Assembly (NCBI RefSeq): GCF_029395675.1
Contig: NZ_CP115184.1
Span: 496,001 to 560,000, forward strand
DNA from: Janibacter cremeus
GTDB taxonomy: Bacteria; Actinomycetota; Actinomycetes; Actinomycetales; Dermatophilaceae
Direction of reading: 5' to 3'
Length of the DNA: 64,000 bases
The notes under the pieces are model-generated. The model did not search any database, was not told the DNA's origin, and saw nothing but the letters and a program-made list of their open reading frames with translations. Position 1 is the stretch's first letter. Every line of letters begins with the position of its first letter. A program made the position numbers and the translations under genes. This document shows positions 1 to 7,740 of the stretch, piece after piece.

Positions 1-523
1 CGGCCACGGGCATGGCCAGCCCGCCCATCAGTGCCAGGGCCGGGACGACGAGGAAACCACCGCCGGCCCCGACCAGACCGGTCACCAGGCCCACGACGAG
101 GCCCTCGAGAATCACCTTCAGCACCGGCAGCTCCCGATCGTGGGGCTGGACAGCCTGGTTCTTGCGGCCGCGGATCATCGCCACGGAGGTGGCGACCATC
201 ATCAGCGCGAAGGCGATCATCAGCAGCGTGCCGGAAACGTGGCCACCAAGCAGGCCGCCACCGAAGGCCCCGGCCATACCGGCGGCGCCGAAGACCAGCC
301 CGGTGCGCCACTTCACTCGCTGGTTGCGGGCGTGATTGACGGCACTGACGGCCGAGGTGACTCCGACCACGAACAGGGAGGCCGCGATCGCCTCCTTGGG
401 CGGGAGCCCCGCCACATAGGTCAGGATCGGCACGGTCAGGATGGACCCGCCGCCGCCGAGCAGACCGAGCGAGAGCCCGATGAGCACCGAGAACAACAAA
501 GTCAACACAAGAGTGGCGGTCAT
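1..523 (-). CDS. TauE/SafE family sulfite exporter/permease, 3' end outside window
   Basis: Predicted inner-membrane permease of the TauE/SafE (DUF81) family, which exports sulfite or other small sulfur or organic anions. The ATG at 521-523 opens a frame that stays open to the window edge, giving about 174 visible residues. The N-terminus has the family's glycine-rich first helix (GLSLGLLGGGGSILTVP), a second helix (EAIAASLFVVG) and the repeat of the motif in the second half (GLVTGLVGAGGGFLVVPAL). The usual length is about 250-270 residues, so roughly the last third is missing because the window ends. A CsoR/CstR-type operator candidate lies upstream, which would suit a sulfur-stress-induced gene. 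The substrate is inferred from family only. Confidence 0.85.
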   Translation of the reverse strand, partial: MTATLVLTLLFSVLIGLSLGLLGGGGSILTVPILTYVAGLPPKEAIAASLFVVGVTSAVSAVNHARNQRVKWRTGLVFGAAGMAGAFGGGLLGGHVSGTLLMIAFALMMVATSVAMIRGRKNQAVQPHDRELPVLKVILEGLVVGLVTGLVGAGGGFLVVPALALMGGLAMPVA

Positions 524-666
524 GAATCCATGTCCTTATCCTCCCAGCCGACTCCGGCCGGGATCACGATCGGGTGGCAACACTGCTGCACTGGCACGGG
601 CCGGAGAGACTCCAGGGCCCCAACGGAGGGTCCGACCCCACCACGTTCTTGAGTCGAGTATTGCAG

Positions 667-682
667 ATACCCCCCGGAGTAT
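667..682. promoter_or_regulatory. Candidate CsoR/CstR-family operator upstream of the TauE gene
   Basis: The 16-bp pseudo-palindrome ATACCCCCCGGAGTAT has symmetric ATAC..GTAT ends around a C/G core. This is the layout of operators bound by copper- or persulfide-sensing CsoR/CstR repressors. It sits about 145 bp upstream of the TauE start in an otherwise gene-free 183-bp stretch (524-706) and beyond the end of the transglutaminase gene. CstR-controlled operons often carry TauE permeases, so the pairing makes sense. No CsoR/CstR gene lies in the window. Confidence 0.5.
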
Positions 683-706
683 CCACCTGCCCGGGTCGGC
701 TCCTGC

Positions 707-2998
707 CTATCGCCGGCGGACGAGGTCGACCGCGCGCTGCGGCAGGGAGAGCCAGGCGTCGACGCCGGCCCGTGGCCACAGGATCGCCTTCAGGCGGGAG
801 CTGGTCATCCGCTGGTGGCGGACCGTCCCGACGATCGAGGTGACCTCGGCGGAGACGTCGGGCAGGTCCTGGTCCGGGCGCCCGTAGCGGGCGCGCTCCA
901 CGGTCGCCACGACGTGGTCGAGCTGCTCACGCGTTGGGTCGTCGAGGTAGCCGTTCCTGCCAACCCACTCGCCGACGCGGCGCGGGGTGGCCCCCACGGG
1001 CGGGCGCAGGCCCAGGTCGTCGAGCCGGCCGATGAGGTCCTGCCACTCCGCCTCGACCCGGGCCGGGGGGTCGGGGGCCGTGGCCCGCTCGCGTCGACGG
1101 GCCAGCCACGCGGTGACCGGCATGATCGCCAGTGCGGCCACGGCGAGCAGGAGGCCGAGCAGCCACGGTCGCCACGGCCGGCTCTCGCCCTCGCCGGTCG
1201 GGTCGACCGCGGTCCGGTCCTGCGCCTCCGGGACCGGCTGCGTGCTCGTGCTCGTCGTGGTCTCGCTCGTGGTCGTCGTCTCGTCCGTGGTCGCGGCCCC
1301 GTCGCGCTCGATGGAGATGGAGTACGACGGCACGCTCGCCGCGCGGGCGCCGGGGGTCGGCTCGAAGCGGGTCCATCCGACACCCGCGAAGTACAGCTCC
1401 GGCCAGGCGTGGGCGTCGCTGGCCCGGATGACGCGTTCCTCGGCATCGACGGCCTCACCGGGGAGGAAGCCGACGACCACCCGGGCGGGGATGCCGTGGG
1501 CGCGCGCGAGCAGGGTCATCGTCGAGGCGAACTGCTGGCAGTAGCCGACCTTCGTCTCGAGGAAGGACAGGACCGGGTCGTCGGGGGCCCCCGGCGGGTC
1601 GGGGACCTGGAGGTCGTACTCGAAGTCCGGCCCGCGCAGGTACTCCTGGTACGCCTGGGCGGCCGTGAGGTCGTCGGCGCCCCCGGGCGCCAGGGAGAGG
1701 GCCAGCTCCTGGATCGCCTCGGCCGACGCGGGGTCGAGGGCGAGGTACTCGTCGGTGTACGCGGGGACGTCGACCGAGGACCTCGACTCGCCCGTGCCGA
1801 AGTCCTCCTCCTGCGGGTCCAGCTCGAGGTAGCTGCTCGAGTAGCTGCTCGGGGTGCGCTGCACGCGGGCCGTCCCGTCGGAGCCGAGCGCCCAGGGGAT
1901 GCCTCCGAGGTCGACCTCGGTGGGGTGTCGTGGCAGGGCGATCTGCGGGGCGGCCACGCCGTTGGCGCTGATGGCGAGGCTGCGCTCCTCGCGGGCGATG
2001 GACTCGGCCGCGGCGGACGCCGGCCGGGGCAGGTCGAACTCCTCCCGGGGTTGCAGCGCTCCCGAGCGCATGCGCCCGAAGCCGTCCTCGAAGTCGGTGA
2101 CCACGGCGACCCGCAGCGGCTCGGGCGTCGGATCGTCGGTCGTGTAGCGCAGCACCGGCTCCTCGCTCGGTGACCGGAGGCTGCGCCTGAGGTCGAGCTC
2201 GGTCGACAGGCGGATGCCGTCGGTGGAGCGGGCCGACCCCGCACCTCCCGCGCCGAGCCCGTCGAGGACGTATCGGGTGGGCAGGTGGGGCAGCGCCGCC
2301 GGGATGAGGAGGGCACCGACGAGGCAGATCGCGGAGATCCGTGCTGCCTGCCACCGCAGCGAGCGGGCGGCGAGCGCCTCCCCGTCGGCGTCGGCCATGA
2401 GGGGGACGGCCGTCGTCCACTCCCGCATCTCGCGGTCGGACTGGTTGACGACCATCGCCATCCACAGCACGGCACCGACGGCGAACCACCCCCACGGGAG
2501 CGCGCCGCCGGAGTTGGCCGCCGAGACGAGGAAGAGCGACAGCAGCGGCAGCCCCGCGACCGTCGGGGCCGCGGCCGTCGCCGCGGACATGTCGACCGCG
2601 AGCCCGACGACGACGACGATGATGACGAGCACGACGGTGACGCCGGGGGACTCCGGCGCGGGCGCGGCGTAGGTGGTGATCGTCTCCTGGGCGTCCCGCA
2701 CGTAGTCGAGGAGCCGCGGCCACGTCCGAGCCGTCGGCACGACCCCGTAGACCGTCGTCCCGCCCAGCTGGGTGGCCAGGACGTAGGCGGTCGCCGCGAG
2801 GAGCTGCCCGAGGATCGTCACCCCCGCCCGCCGGACGAGGCCCCGCAGGACGACTCCGGTGACGGCGACGACCACGACACCGAGCACCGCGGCCGGCAGC
2901 CACGCCGACTCCTCGAAGAGCGTCGTCAGCGGCATCGCGACCACGATGGTCGCCACGGCCGCGAGCGTCGCCGCCAGCGACTGCGTCCCGGTGTTCAT
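707..2998 (-). CDS. Transglutaminase-like membrane protein (DUF3488 + transglutaminase domain, TgpA-like)
   Basis: 763-residue polytopic membrane protein. The N-terminal third is a run of hydrophobic helices (DUF3488-type). It is followed by a soluble transglutaminase-like domain with Cys in VGYCQQFASTM, His in ASDAHAWPE and an acidic third residue in RFEPTPG, where Glu replaces the more common Asp. A low-complexity Thr/Ser/Glu linker and one more membrane helix precede a C-terminal cytoplasmic DUF4129-like segment. The ATG at 2998 overlaps the DUF58 stop by 4 nt, so it is preferred over upstream starts. With the two preceding genes it forms the moxR-DUF58-transglutaminase operon; the substrate is unknown. 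Confidence 0.88.
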   Translation of the reverse strand: MNTGTQSLAATLAAVATIVVAMPLTTLFEESAWLPAAVLGVVVVAVTGVVLRGLVRRAGVTILGQLLAATAYVLATQLGGTTVYGVVPTARTWPRLLDYVRDAQETITTYAAPAPESPGVTVVLVIIVVVVGLAVDMSAATAAAPTVAGLPLLSLFLVSAANSGGALPWGWFAVGAVLWMAMVVNQSDREMREWTTAVPLMADADGEALAARSLRWQAARISAICLVGALLIPAALPHLPTRYVLDGLGAGGAGSARSTDGIRLSTELDLRRSLRSPSEEPVLRYTTDDPTPEPLRVAVVTDFEDGFGRMRSGALQPREEFDLPRPASAAAESIAREERSLAISANGVAAPQIALPRHPTEVDLGGIPWALGSDGTARVQRTPSSYSSSYLELDPQEEDFGTGESRSSVDVPAYTDEYLALDPASAEAIQELALSLAPGGADDLTAAQAYQEYLRGPDFEYDLQVPDPPGAPDDPVLSFLETKVGYCQQFASTMTLLARAHGIPARVVVGFLPGEAVDAEERVIRASDAHAWPELYFAGVGWTRFEPTPGARAASVPSYSISIERDGAATTDETTTTSETTTSTSTQPVPEAQDRTAVDPTGEGESRPWRPWLLGLLLAVAALAIMPVTAWLARRRERATAPDPPARVEAEWQDLIGRLDDLGLRPPVGATPRRVGEWVGRNGYLDDPTREQLDHVVATVERARYGRPDQDLPDVSAEVTSIVGTVRHQRMTSSRLKAILWPRAGVDAWLSLPQRAVDLVRRR

Positions 2999-4203
2999 CC
3001 GCGGACCACCCGTGCGACCGCGAGCTGCTCCCACAACCGCGGGAGCTGGTCACCGGGGTGGACGACGAGGCTGCGCCACCCACCGAGCTCGAGCCGTTGC
3101 GCGGTCAGCTCGGCGGAGTCGCCGGCGTCCGCGCCGAACCCGTCCCGGTCGATGACCAGGGCCAGCCCGTGGGGGGCGCGGGCGGCGACGGGCTCGGCGT
3201 CCCGTGCGCCGAGCGCGCCGATGACCGCGACGACGAGACCGCCTCCGTGCCGGGCGAACTCGTCGAGCGCCTCGACCATGTGGTGCGCCGAGGCCTGGTC
3301 GGAGGGCTGTACGGCGGCGAACCGGTCGAGCGCGTGCTCGACGTTGTCGAGCACGAGGACGTGGCCGGCACCGGCGGAGGCGAGCGAGAGGTGGACCTCG
3401 AAGCGCTCCGCGAGCAGCAGCGCCGTGACGGACGCCGCCGCGGTGACCGCCCACTCGAAGGAGCCGCCGTTGCCCGTCCCGGCATGGACACAGGCCCGGT
3501 CGTCGAGGACGACGAGGGCGCGACGACGCGTGGGCTCCTCGTCCTGGCGGACCATCGTCTCGCCGGTGCGGGCGGTGGAGCGCCAGTGGATGCGCCGCAG
3601 GTCGTCACCGATGCGGTACTCGCGCACGCCGATGTCGTCCTCGCCGTGCAGGGCCATGCGCGGGGTGGAGGCGGAGTCGCCACCGCTGCCGGCGGTGACA
3701 CCGCGCACGGGGAGCAGTGGGACGGTGCGCGGGAGGACGACCAGGGCGCTCTCGCCGGGCACGGCCACGAGGCGGGTGGTCAGGCCGAAGGGGTCGTTCA
3801 CCCGGACCGACAGCGGGCCGATCGTGTGGTGGCCGCGCACGTGGGAGCGCACCCGGTAGCGCAGGGCGCGCTCCTCGTCCCGACGCAGCCGGGGGATGAG
3901 CAGGTGCGGGCGGTCGCCGAGCGCGTAGGCCAGTCCCTCCTCGCCGCGCAGGAGCGGGGAGGTGGTCCGACCGGTGTTGCGGACGGTGAGCGTGACGTCG
4001 GCGTGCCCGTCGATCGGGATGCGGGCGGGGGAGAGGGAGCGGCCGACCTCGAGCGAGACGGGGCGCCGCGTCAGCAGGGAGGCCAGCAGGGGCAGGACGA
4101 CGAGCAGGGCGCCGATCCGGGTCAGGTCGTGCAGCCCGAGGACCATGCCGGCCACGGCGATGCCCACCCCGGCGCCGACGAAGGCGCGTCCTCGCAGGGT
4201 CAT
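2995..4203 (-). CDS. DUF58 domain-containing protein
   Basis: 402-residue protein with two N-terminal hydrophobic segments, a beta-rich central region and the DUF58 signature around residues 195-215 (DLRRIHWRSTARTGETMVRQ). The C-terminal half resembles a von Willebrand factor A-like fold. DUF58 proteins are encoded next to MoxR ATPases and are thought to be their membrane-linked partners. Here the gene starts 3 nt after the moxR stop and its own stop overlaps the transglutaminase start, so the three are probably translated as one unit. The biochemical role is not known. Confidence 0.9.
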   Translation of the reverse strand: MTLRGRAFVGAGVGIAVAGMVLGLHDLTRIGALLVVLPLLASLLTRRPVSLEVGRSLSPARIPIDGHADVTLTVRNTGRTTSPLLRGEEGLAYALGDRPHLLIPRLRRDEERALRYRVRSHVRGHHTIGPLSVRVNDPFGLTTRLVAVPGESALVVLPRTVPLLPVRGVTAGSGGDSASTPRMALHGEDDIGVREYRIGDDLRRIHWRSTARTGETMVRQDEEPTRRRALVVLDDRACVHAGTGNGGSFEWAVTAAASVTALLLAERFEVHLSLASAGAGHVLVLDNVEHALDRFAAVQPSDQASAHHMVEALDEFARHGGGLVVAVIGALGARDAEPVAARAPHGLALVIDRDGFGADAGDSAELTAQRLELGGWRSLVVHPGDQLPRLWEQLAVARVVRG

Positions 4204-4206
4204 CGC

Positions 4207-5202
4207 TCAGCGGGGGCCGGGCACTCGCGTGCGCTGCACGATCTCCGCGACGACGTCGGCGGCGGAGTGCCGGGCGAGCTGGGCCTCGCTGCTCAGCAGC
4301 AGCCGGTGCTCGAGCACGACCGTGGCCAGCGCCTGGATGTCGTCGGGCAGCACGTGGTCACGTCCGGCGAGCGCCGCGTGGGCCCGCGCGGCCCGCAGCA
4401 GGTGCAGGGTCGCGCGCGGTGAGGCGCCGAGGCGGATGTGGGAGCTGTGGCGGGTGGCGGTGGCCAGGTCCACGACGTACTGCCGCACGGCGGGGGAGGC
4501 GTGCACCGTGCGCACGGCCTGCACGAGCCGGACGATCCCCTCGGCGTCGGTCACCGGCTCCAGGCCCTCCAGCGGGGAGCGGGACCCGTGGTGCTCGAGC
4601 AGGTCGACCTCGGCGGCGGCCGTCGGGTAGCCCACCGACAGCCGTGCCATGAAGCGGTCGCGCTGGGCCTCGGGGAGGGGATAGGTGCCCTCCATCTCCA
4701 CCGGGTTCTGCGTGGCCATGATGATGAAGGGGTGCGGGAGCTCGTAGGTGTGCCCGTCGACGGTCACCTGCGACTCCTCCATGCACTCCAGCAGCGCTGA
4801 CTGCGCCTTGGGGGAGGCCCGGTTGATCTCGTCACCGACGACGACGTTGGCGAAGACGGCGCCGGGGCGGAACTCGAAGTGCCGGGTCTCCTGGTTGTAG
4901 ATGCTCACGCCGGTGATGTCGCTCGGGAGCAGGTCGGGGGTGAACTGCACGCGCCGCACCGAGGCATCGATGCTGCGGGCGAGGGTCTTGGCCAGCATCG
5001 TCTTGCCGACGCCCGGGACGTCCTCGATGAGCAGGTGGCCCCCCGCGAGGAGCACGGTGATCGCCGTGCGGACGACGTCCGGCTTGCCCTCCATGACGCC
5101 GTTCATCGCCTCGGCGAGACGTGCGCCCACGGCCACGACGTGCTCGAGGTCCTCGCTCGGCGCGTGGGCGGGCGCCGCGTCTTCCTTGCTCAGCGTCACC
5201 AC
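4207..5202 (-). CDS. MoxR-family AAA+ ATPase
   Basis: About 331 residues. Walker A is [10 protein letters not shown], Walker B is [15 protein letters not shown], the sensor-1 region reads [19 protein letters not shown], and RFMARL follows; this is the classic MoxR layout with the lid domain at the C-terminus. MoxR ATPases act as chaperone-like factors in maturation of complexes or envelope stress. The frame extends up to a TTG at 5247, but the GTG at 5202 (or 5199) has a GGAG Shine-Dalgarno directly upstream. The TTG also falls inside a MraZ-like box, so 5202 is preferred. First gene of the three-gene operon reading away from mraZ. Confidence 0.9.
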   Translation of the reverse strand: MVTLSKEDAAPAHAPSEDLEHVVAVGARLAEAMNGVMEGKPDVVRTAITVLLAGGHLLIEDVPGVGKTMLAKTLARSIDASVRRVQFTPDLLPSDITGVSIYNQETRHFEFRPGAVFANVVVGDEINRASPKAQSALLECMEESQVTVDGHTYELPHPFIIMATQNPVEMEGTYPLPEAQRDRFMARLSVGYPTAAAEVDLLEHHGSRSPLEGLEPVTDAEGIVRLVQAVRTVHASPAVRQYVVDLATATRHSSHIRLGASPRATLHLLRAARAHAALAGRDHVLPDDIQALATVVLEHRLLLSSEAQLARHSAADVVAEIVQRTRVPGPR

Positions 5203-5228
5203 GACTCCGATCCGTGGGTTCCCGGACG

Positions 5229-5247
5229 TTCCCCCACTTCGCTCCAA
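5229..5247 (-). promoter_or_regulatory. MraZ-like box, moxR-proximal (third copy)
   Basis: On the minus strand the sequence TTGGAGCGAAGTGGGGGAA matches the two better MraZ-like boxes at 5377-5395 and 5467-5485 (GGTGGWGYAAAGTGGGGG) with a few changes. It lies about 27 nt upstream of the preferred moxR GTG and reads toward moxR. Direct RTGGNG half-sites spaced 10 bp apart fit MraZ operators. The assignment is inferred from internal similarity and position. Confidence 0.4.
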
Positions 5248-5376
5248 CTCACCCCCGAGCCTACGTGGCGTCGGGCTGCGAGCCCGCTCCCACGGGGTCG
5301 CTCACCTGCGCCGACGGCTCCCGGCGTCGCCGCCATGGCCGGAGGAGGGCGAAGGGGGGCGGCAGGCTGCGAATTT

Positions 5377-5395
5377 CCCCCCACTTTGCACCACC
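5377..5395 (-). promoter_or_regulatory. MraZ-like box in reverse orientation
   Basis: On the minus strand the sequence is GGTGGTGCAAAGTGGGGGG, almost identical to the mraZ-proximal box and on the opposite strand, facing moxR. The surrounding 5203-5537 stretch has no gene. Its most AT-rich part (about 5398-5440) is the likely site of the divergent promoters, with TATTCA at 5422-5427 as one -10 candidate. No other feature was seen in this 335-bp region. Confidence 0.5.
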
Positions 5396-5466
5396 TGCCA
5401 TTTATCAGGGGAAACACAGGGTATTCAGGCTCGATTTGTGGGCGCGGGAGGTGTGTTTCGGGCCCC

Positions 5467-5485
5467 GGTGGAGTAAAGTGGGGGA
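5467..5485 (+). promoter_or_regulatory. MraZ box upstream of mraZ
   Basis: GGTGGAGTAAAGTGGGGGA contains two GTGGRG half-sites at 5468 and 5478, ten bases apart. It lies about 55 nt before the mraZ start, where MraZ is known to bind to repress its own cluster. The core AAAGTGGGG resembles MraZ sites described in other bacteria. Confidence 0.6.
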
Positions 5486-5537
5486 AGAAGGAAGCGCGTG
5501 GTGCCATTCGGGTCGATTCGTAGGGGAGGTGACCGCG

Positions 5538-5969
5538 ATGTTCCTCGGGACGCACACCCCCCGTCTGGACGACAAGGGGCGCCTGTTCCTCCCCGCCAAG
5601 TTCCGGGACAAGCTCGCCGGTGGCCTCGTGATGACCCGTGGGCAGGAGCGCTGCCTCTACGTCTTCCCGATGGAGGAGTTCGTCAAGGTCACGCAGAAGT
5701 TCCAGGAGGCCCCCACCTCCAGCAAGGCGGCCCGTGACTACATGCGCGTCTTCCTCTCCGGGGCGAGCGACGAGATCCCCGACAAGCAGGGCCGCGTCAC
5801 CGTCCCCGCCGCGCTGCGCGAGTACGCCGGGCTCGACCGCGAGTGCACCGTCATCGGCGCCGGCTCGCGCGTCGAGGTCTGGGACACCGCCGCGTGGAAC
5901 GAGTACCTCGCCAGCACCGAGCAGGCCTTCGCCGACCAGTCCGAGGAGGTGATCCCCGGACTCATGTGA
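5538..5969 (+). CDS. mraZ: Transcriptional regulator MraZ
   Basis: 143 residues, the usual length. It has two SpoVT/AbrB-like swapped-hairpin domains: an N-terminal one with [15 protein letters not shown] and a second with [17 protein letters not shown]. MraZ binds DNA as a ring and autoregulates the dcw cluster. The ATG is preceded by a strong AGGGGAGGTG ribosome binding site. It is the first gene of the dcw cluster and lies 172 nt before rsmH, so rsmH may have an extra promoter or leader. MraZ-like boxes lie 53-71 nt upstream and also on the moxR side. Confidence 0.97.
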   Translation: MFLGTHTPRLDDKGRLFLPAKFRDKLAGGLVMTRGQERCLYVFPMEEFVKVTQKFQEAPTSSKAARDYMRVFLSGASDEIPDKQGRVTVPAALREYAGLDRECTVIGAGSRVEVWDTAAWNEYLASTEQAFADQSEEVIPGLM

Positions 5970-6141
5970 CGGCAGCTGCCGTCCGGCCTCCAGCCGAGAC
6001 GTACGCCGACGCGACTTCCCCCGCGCCGGACGCGTCCCGGATGGGGACCGGGTGGCAGCTGCAGGACACGACAGGTACCGGAGATCACCCCTCTGCCCAG
6101 ACCCACCACCGCACCAGACCGAGACGACGAAGGGAGTGACC

Positions 6142-7167
6142 GTGGACGATGCGCACGCCGGCCCCGAGCCGGGCCGGGACGCCGCCTCACGGCACGTCCC
6201 CGTCATGCTCGAGGAGGTCCTGACGCTGCTGGCGCCCGTCCTCTCGACGCCTCCCGAGGGCATCAGCCGTCTCGTCCACGTCGACGGCACGCTGGGCATG
6301 GGCGGCCACGCCGAGGCGGTCCTCGAGGCCGGCCCCGACGTGCACCTCGTCGGTATCGACCGTGACCCCCAGGCGCTGGAGCTCGCGGGGGAGCGGCTGG
6401 CCCGATTCGGTGACCGCGTCACCCTCGTGCACGCGACCAACGACGAGATCGGCGACGTCCTCGACGACCTGGGCATCGAGACCGTCACCTCCGCCTTCTT
6501 CGACCTCGGGGTCTCCTCCCTGCAGCTCGACGAGACCGAGCGCGGGTTCGCCTACGCGCACGACGCCCCGCTGGACATGCGGATGGACCCGACGGTCGGC
6601 ATGACCGCTGCCGACGTGCTCAACACCTACGAGGCCCGCGACCTCGCCCGCGTCCTCTCCCAGTACGGCGAGGAGCGCTTCGCCCGCAAGATCGCCGCGG
6701 CGATCGTCCGGGAGCGGGAGGTCACCCCCTTCGTCACCTCGGGGCGCCTCGTGGAGCTGCTGCGCAGGACCATCCCGATGGCCACCCAGCGCGGTGGTGG
6801 CCACCCGGCCAAGCGCACCTTCCAGGCGCTGCGGATCGAGGTCAACGAGGAGTTGGCCGGCTGGAGCCGGGCGCTGCCGCTGGCCCTGCGGCGCATCGCG
6901 ATCGGCGGCCGGATCGCCGTGCTGTCCTTCCACTCCCTCGAGGACCGCATCACCAAGCGGGCCCTGGCCGCCGGCGCCACCTCCACCGCACCCCATGACC
7001 TGCCCGTCGAGCTGCCCGAGCACGAGGCCGAGCTGCGCCTGCTCACCCGCGGTGCGCTCGGGCCCACGCAGGCCGAGCTCGACACCAACCCCCGATCCGC
7101 CTCGGTGCGCCTGCGTGCCGCCGAGCGCACCAGAGCCCCCCGGCCGATGAAAGGCACCATGAGATGA
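6142..7167 (+). CDS. rsmH: 16S rRNA (cytosine(1402)-N(4))-methyltransferase RsmH
   Basis: 341 residues. It transfers a methyl group from SAM to N4 of C1402 in 16S rRNA. Visible features are HVPVMLEEVL, the SAM-binding DGTLGMGGHAEAVLE, the FDLGVSSLQLDETERGF block with the inserted substrate domain, and the C-terminal LSFHSLEDRITKR. Two in-frame GTG codons are possible (6136 and 6142). The second has AGGGAG at a 5-nt spacing and is preferred. The stop overlaps the ftsL ATG by 4 nt. Confidence 0.95.
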   Translation: MDDAHAGPEPGRDAASRHVPVMLEEVLTLLAPVLSTPPEGISRLVHVDGTLGMGGHAEAVLEAGPDVHLVGIDRDPQALELAGERLARFGDRVTLVHATNDEIGDVLDDLGIETVTSAFFDLGVSSLQLDETERGFAYAHDAPLDMRMDPTVGMTAADVLNTYEARDLARVLSQYGEERFARKIAAAIVREREVTPFVTSGRLVELLRRTIPMATQRGGGHPAKRTFQALRIEVNEELAGWSRALPLALRRIAIGGRIAVLSFHSLEDRITKRALAAGATSTAPHDLPVELPEHEAELRLLTRGALGPTQAELDTNPRSASVRLRAAERTRAPRPMKGTMR

Positions 7168-7703
7168 GCCAGATGTCTGTGGCAACCACCGTCGCCAAGC
7201 GCTCCACGACGGGCACGCGGCGGACCTCGCTGCGCGTCGTCACCCCGGAGGAGCGGACCGACTCCGCATGGTTCCCCGTCCTGTGCGTCGCGCTGCTGCT
7301 CGCCGGCCTGGCCGCCGTGCTGGGGCTGAACACCGCGATGGCGCAGGACTCCTTCGAGGTCACGGCGCTCGAGGAGAGGACCGCCGAGCTCTCCGACACG
7401 CACGCCGCCCTCGAGCAGTCGATCAACGACCACTCCGCCCCGCAGAACCTCGCCACCGAGGCCCGAGCCATGGGCATGGTCCCCAGCGACACCGCCGCCT
7501 TCATCGACATCGAGAAGGGCCGCATCCTCGGCGTGGCGACGGTCGCGGACAAGCGGAAGGGATTTACCGTGGACGCAGCATCCACGGCCACGGTCGAGGA
7601 GCAGAAGTCCTCCGACGAGAACGCGTCGTCGCACGACACGGCGGCGGACGACGAGCCGGGCGGCACCGAGTCCGCCGACACCCCCGAGACCCCCAGCGAC
7701 TGA
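7164..7703 (+). CDS. ftsL: Cell division protein FtsL-like
   Basis: 179-residue bitopic protein. It has a basic cytoplasmic N-terminus, one transmembrane helix (FPVLCVALLLAGLAAVLGLN, about residues 37-56) and then a short coiled coil (about 66-95) with LEERTAELSDTHAALEQ. The acidic Ser/Asp/Glu-rich tail after about residue 135 is longer than in most FtsL proteins. FtsL joins FtsB and FtsQ in the divisome and activates FtsWI. Sequence conservation is low, so the name rests on topology and on its place between rsmH and ftsI. Confidence 0.85.
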   Translation: MSQMSVATTVAKRSTTGTRRTSLRVVTPEERTDSAWFPVLCVALLLAGLAAVLGLNTAMAQDSFEVTALEERTAELSDTHAALEQSINDHSAPQNLATEARAMGMVPSDTAAFIDIEKGRILGVATVADKRKGFTVDAASTATVEEQKSSDENASSHDTAADDEPGGTESADTPETPSD

Positions 7704-7740
7704 CCGACATCACCACCCGCGACGCAGAGAGGCAGCGCCT

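Noticed and set aside
5203-5247. TTG-initiated N-terminal extension of MoxR
   Set aside because: The TTG lies in a MraZ-like box and has no ribosome binding site; the extension is not part of the family fold.
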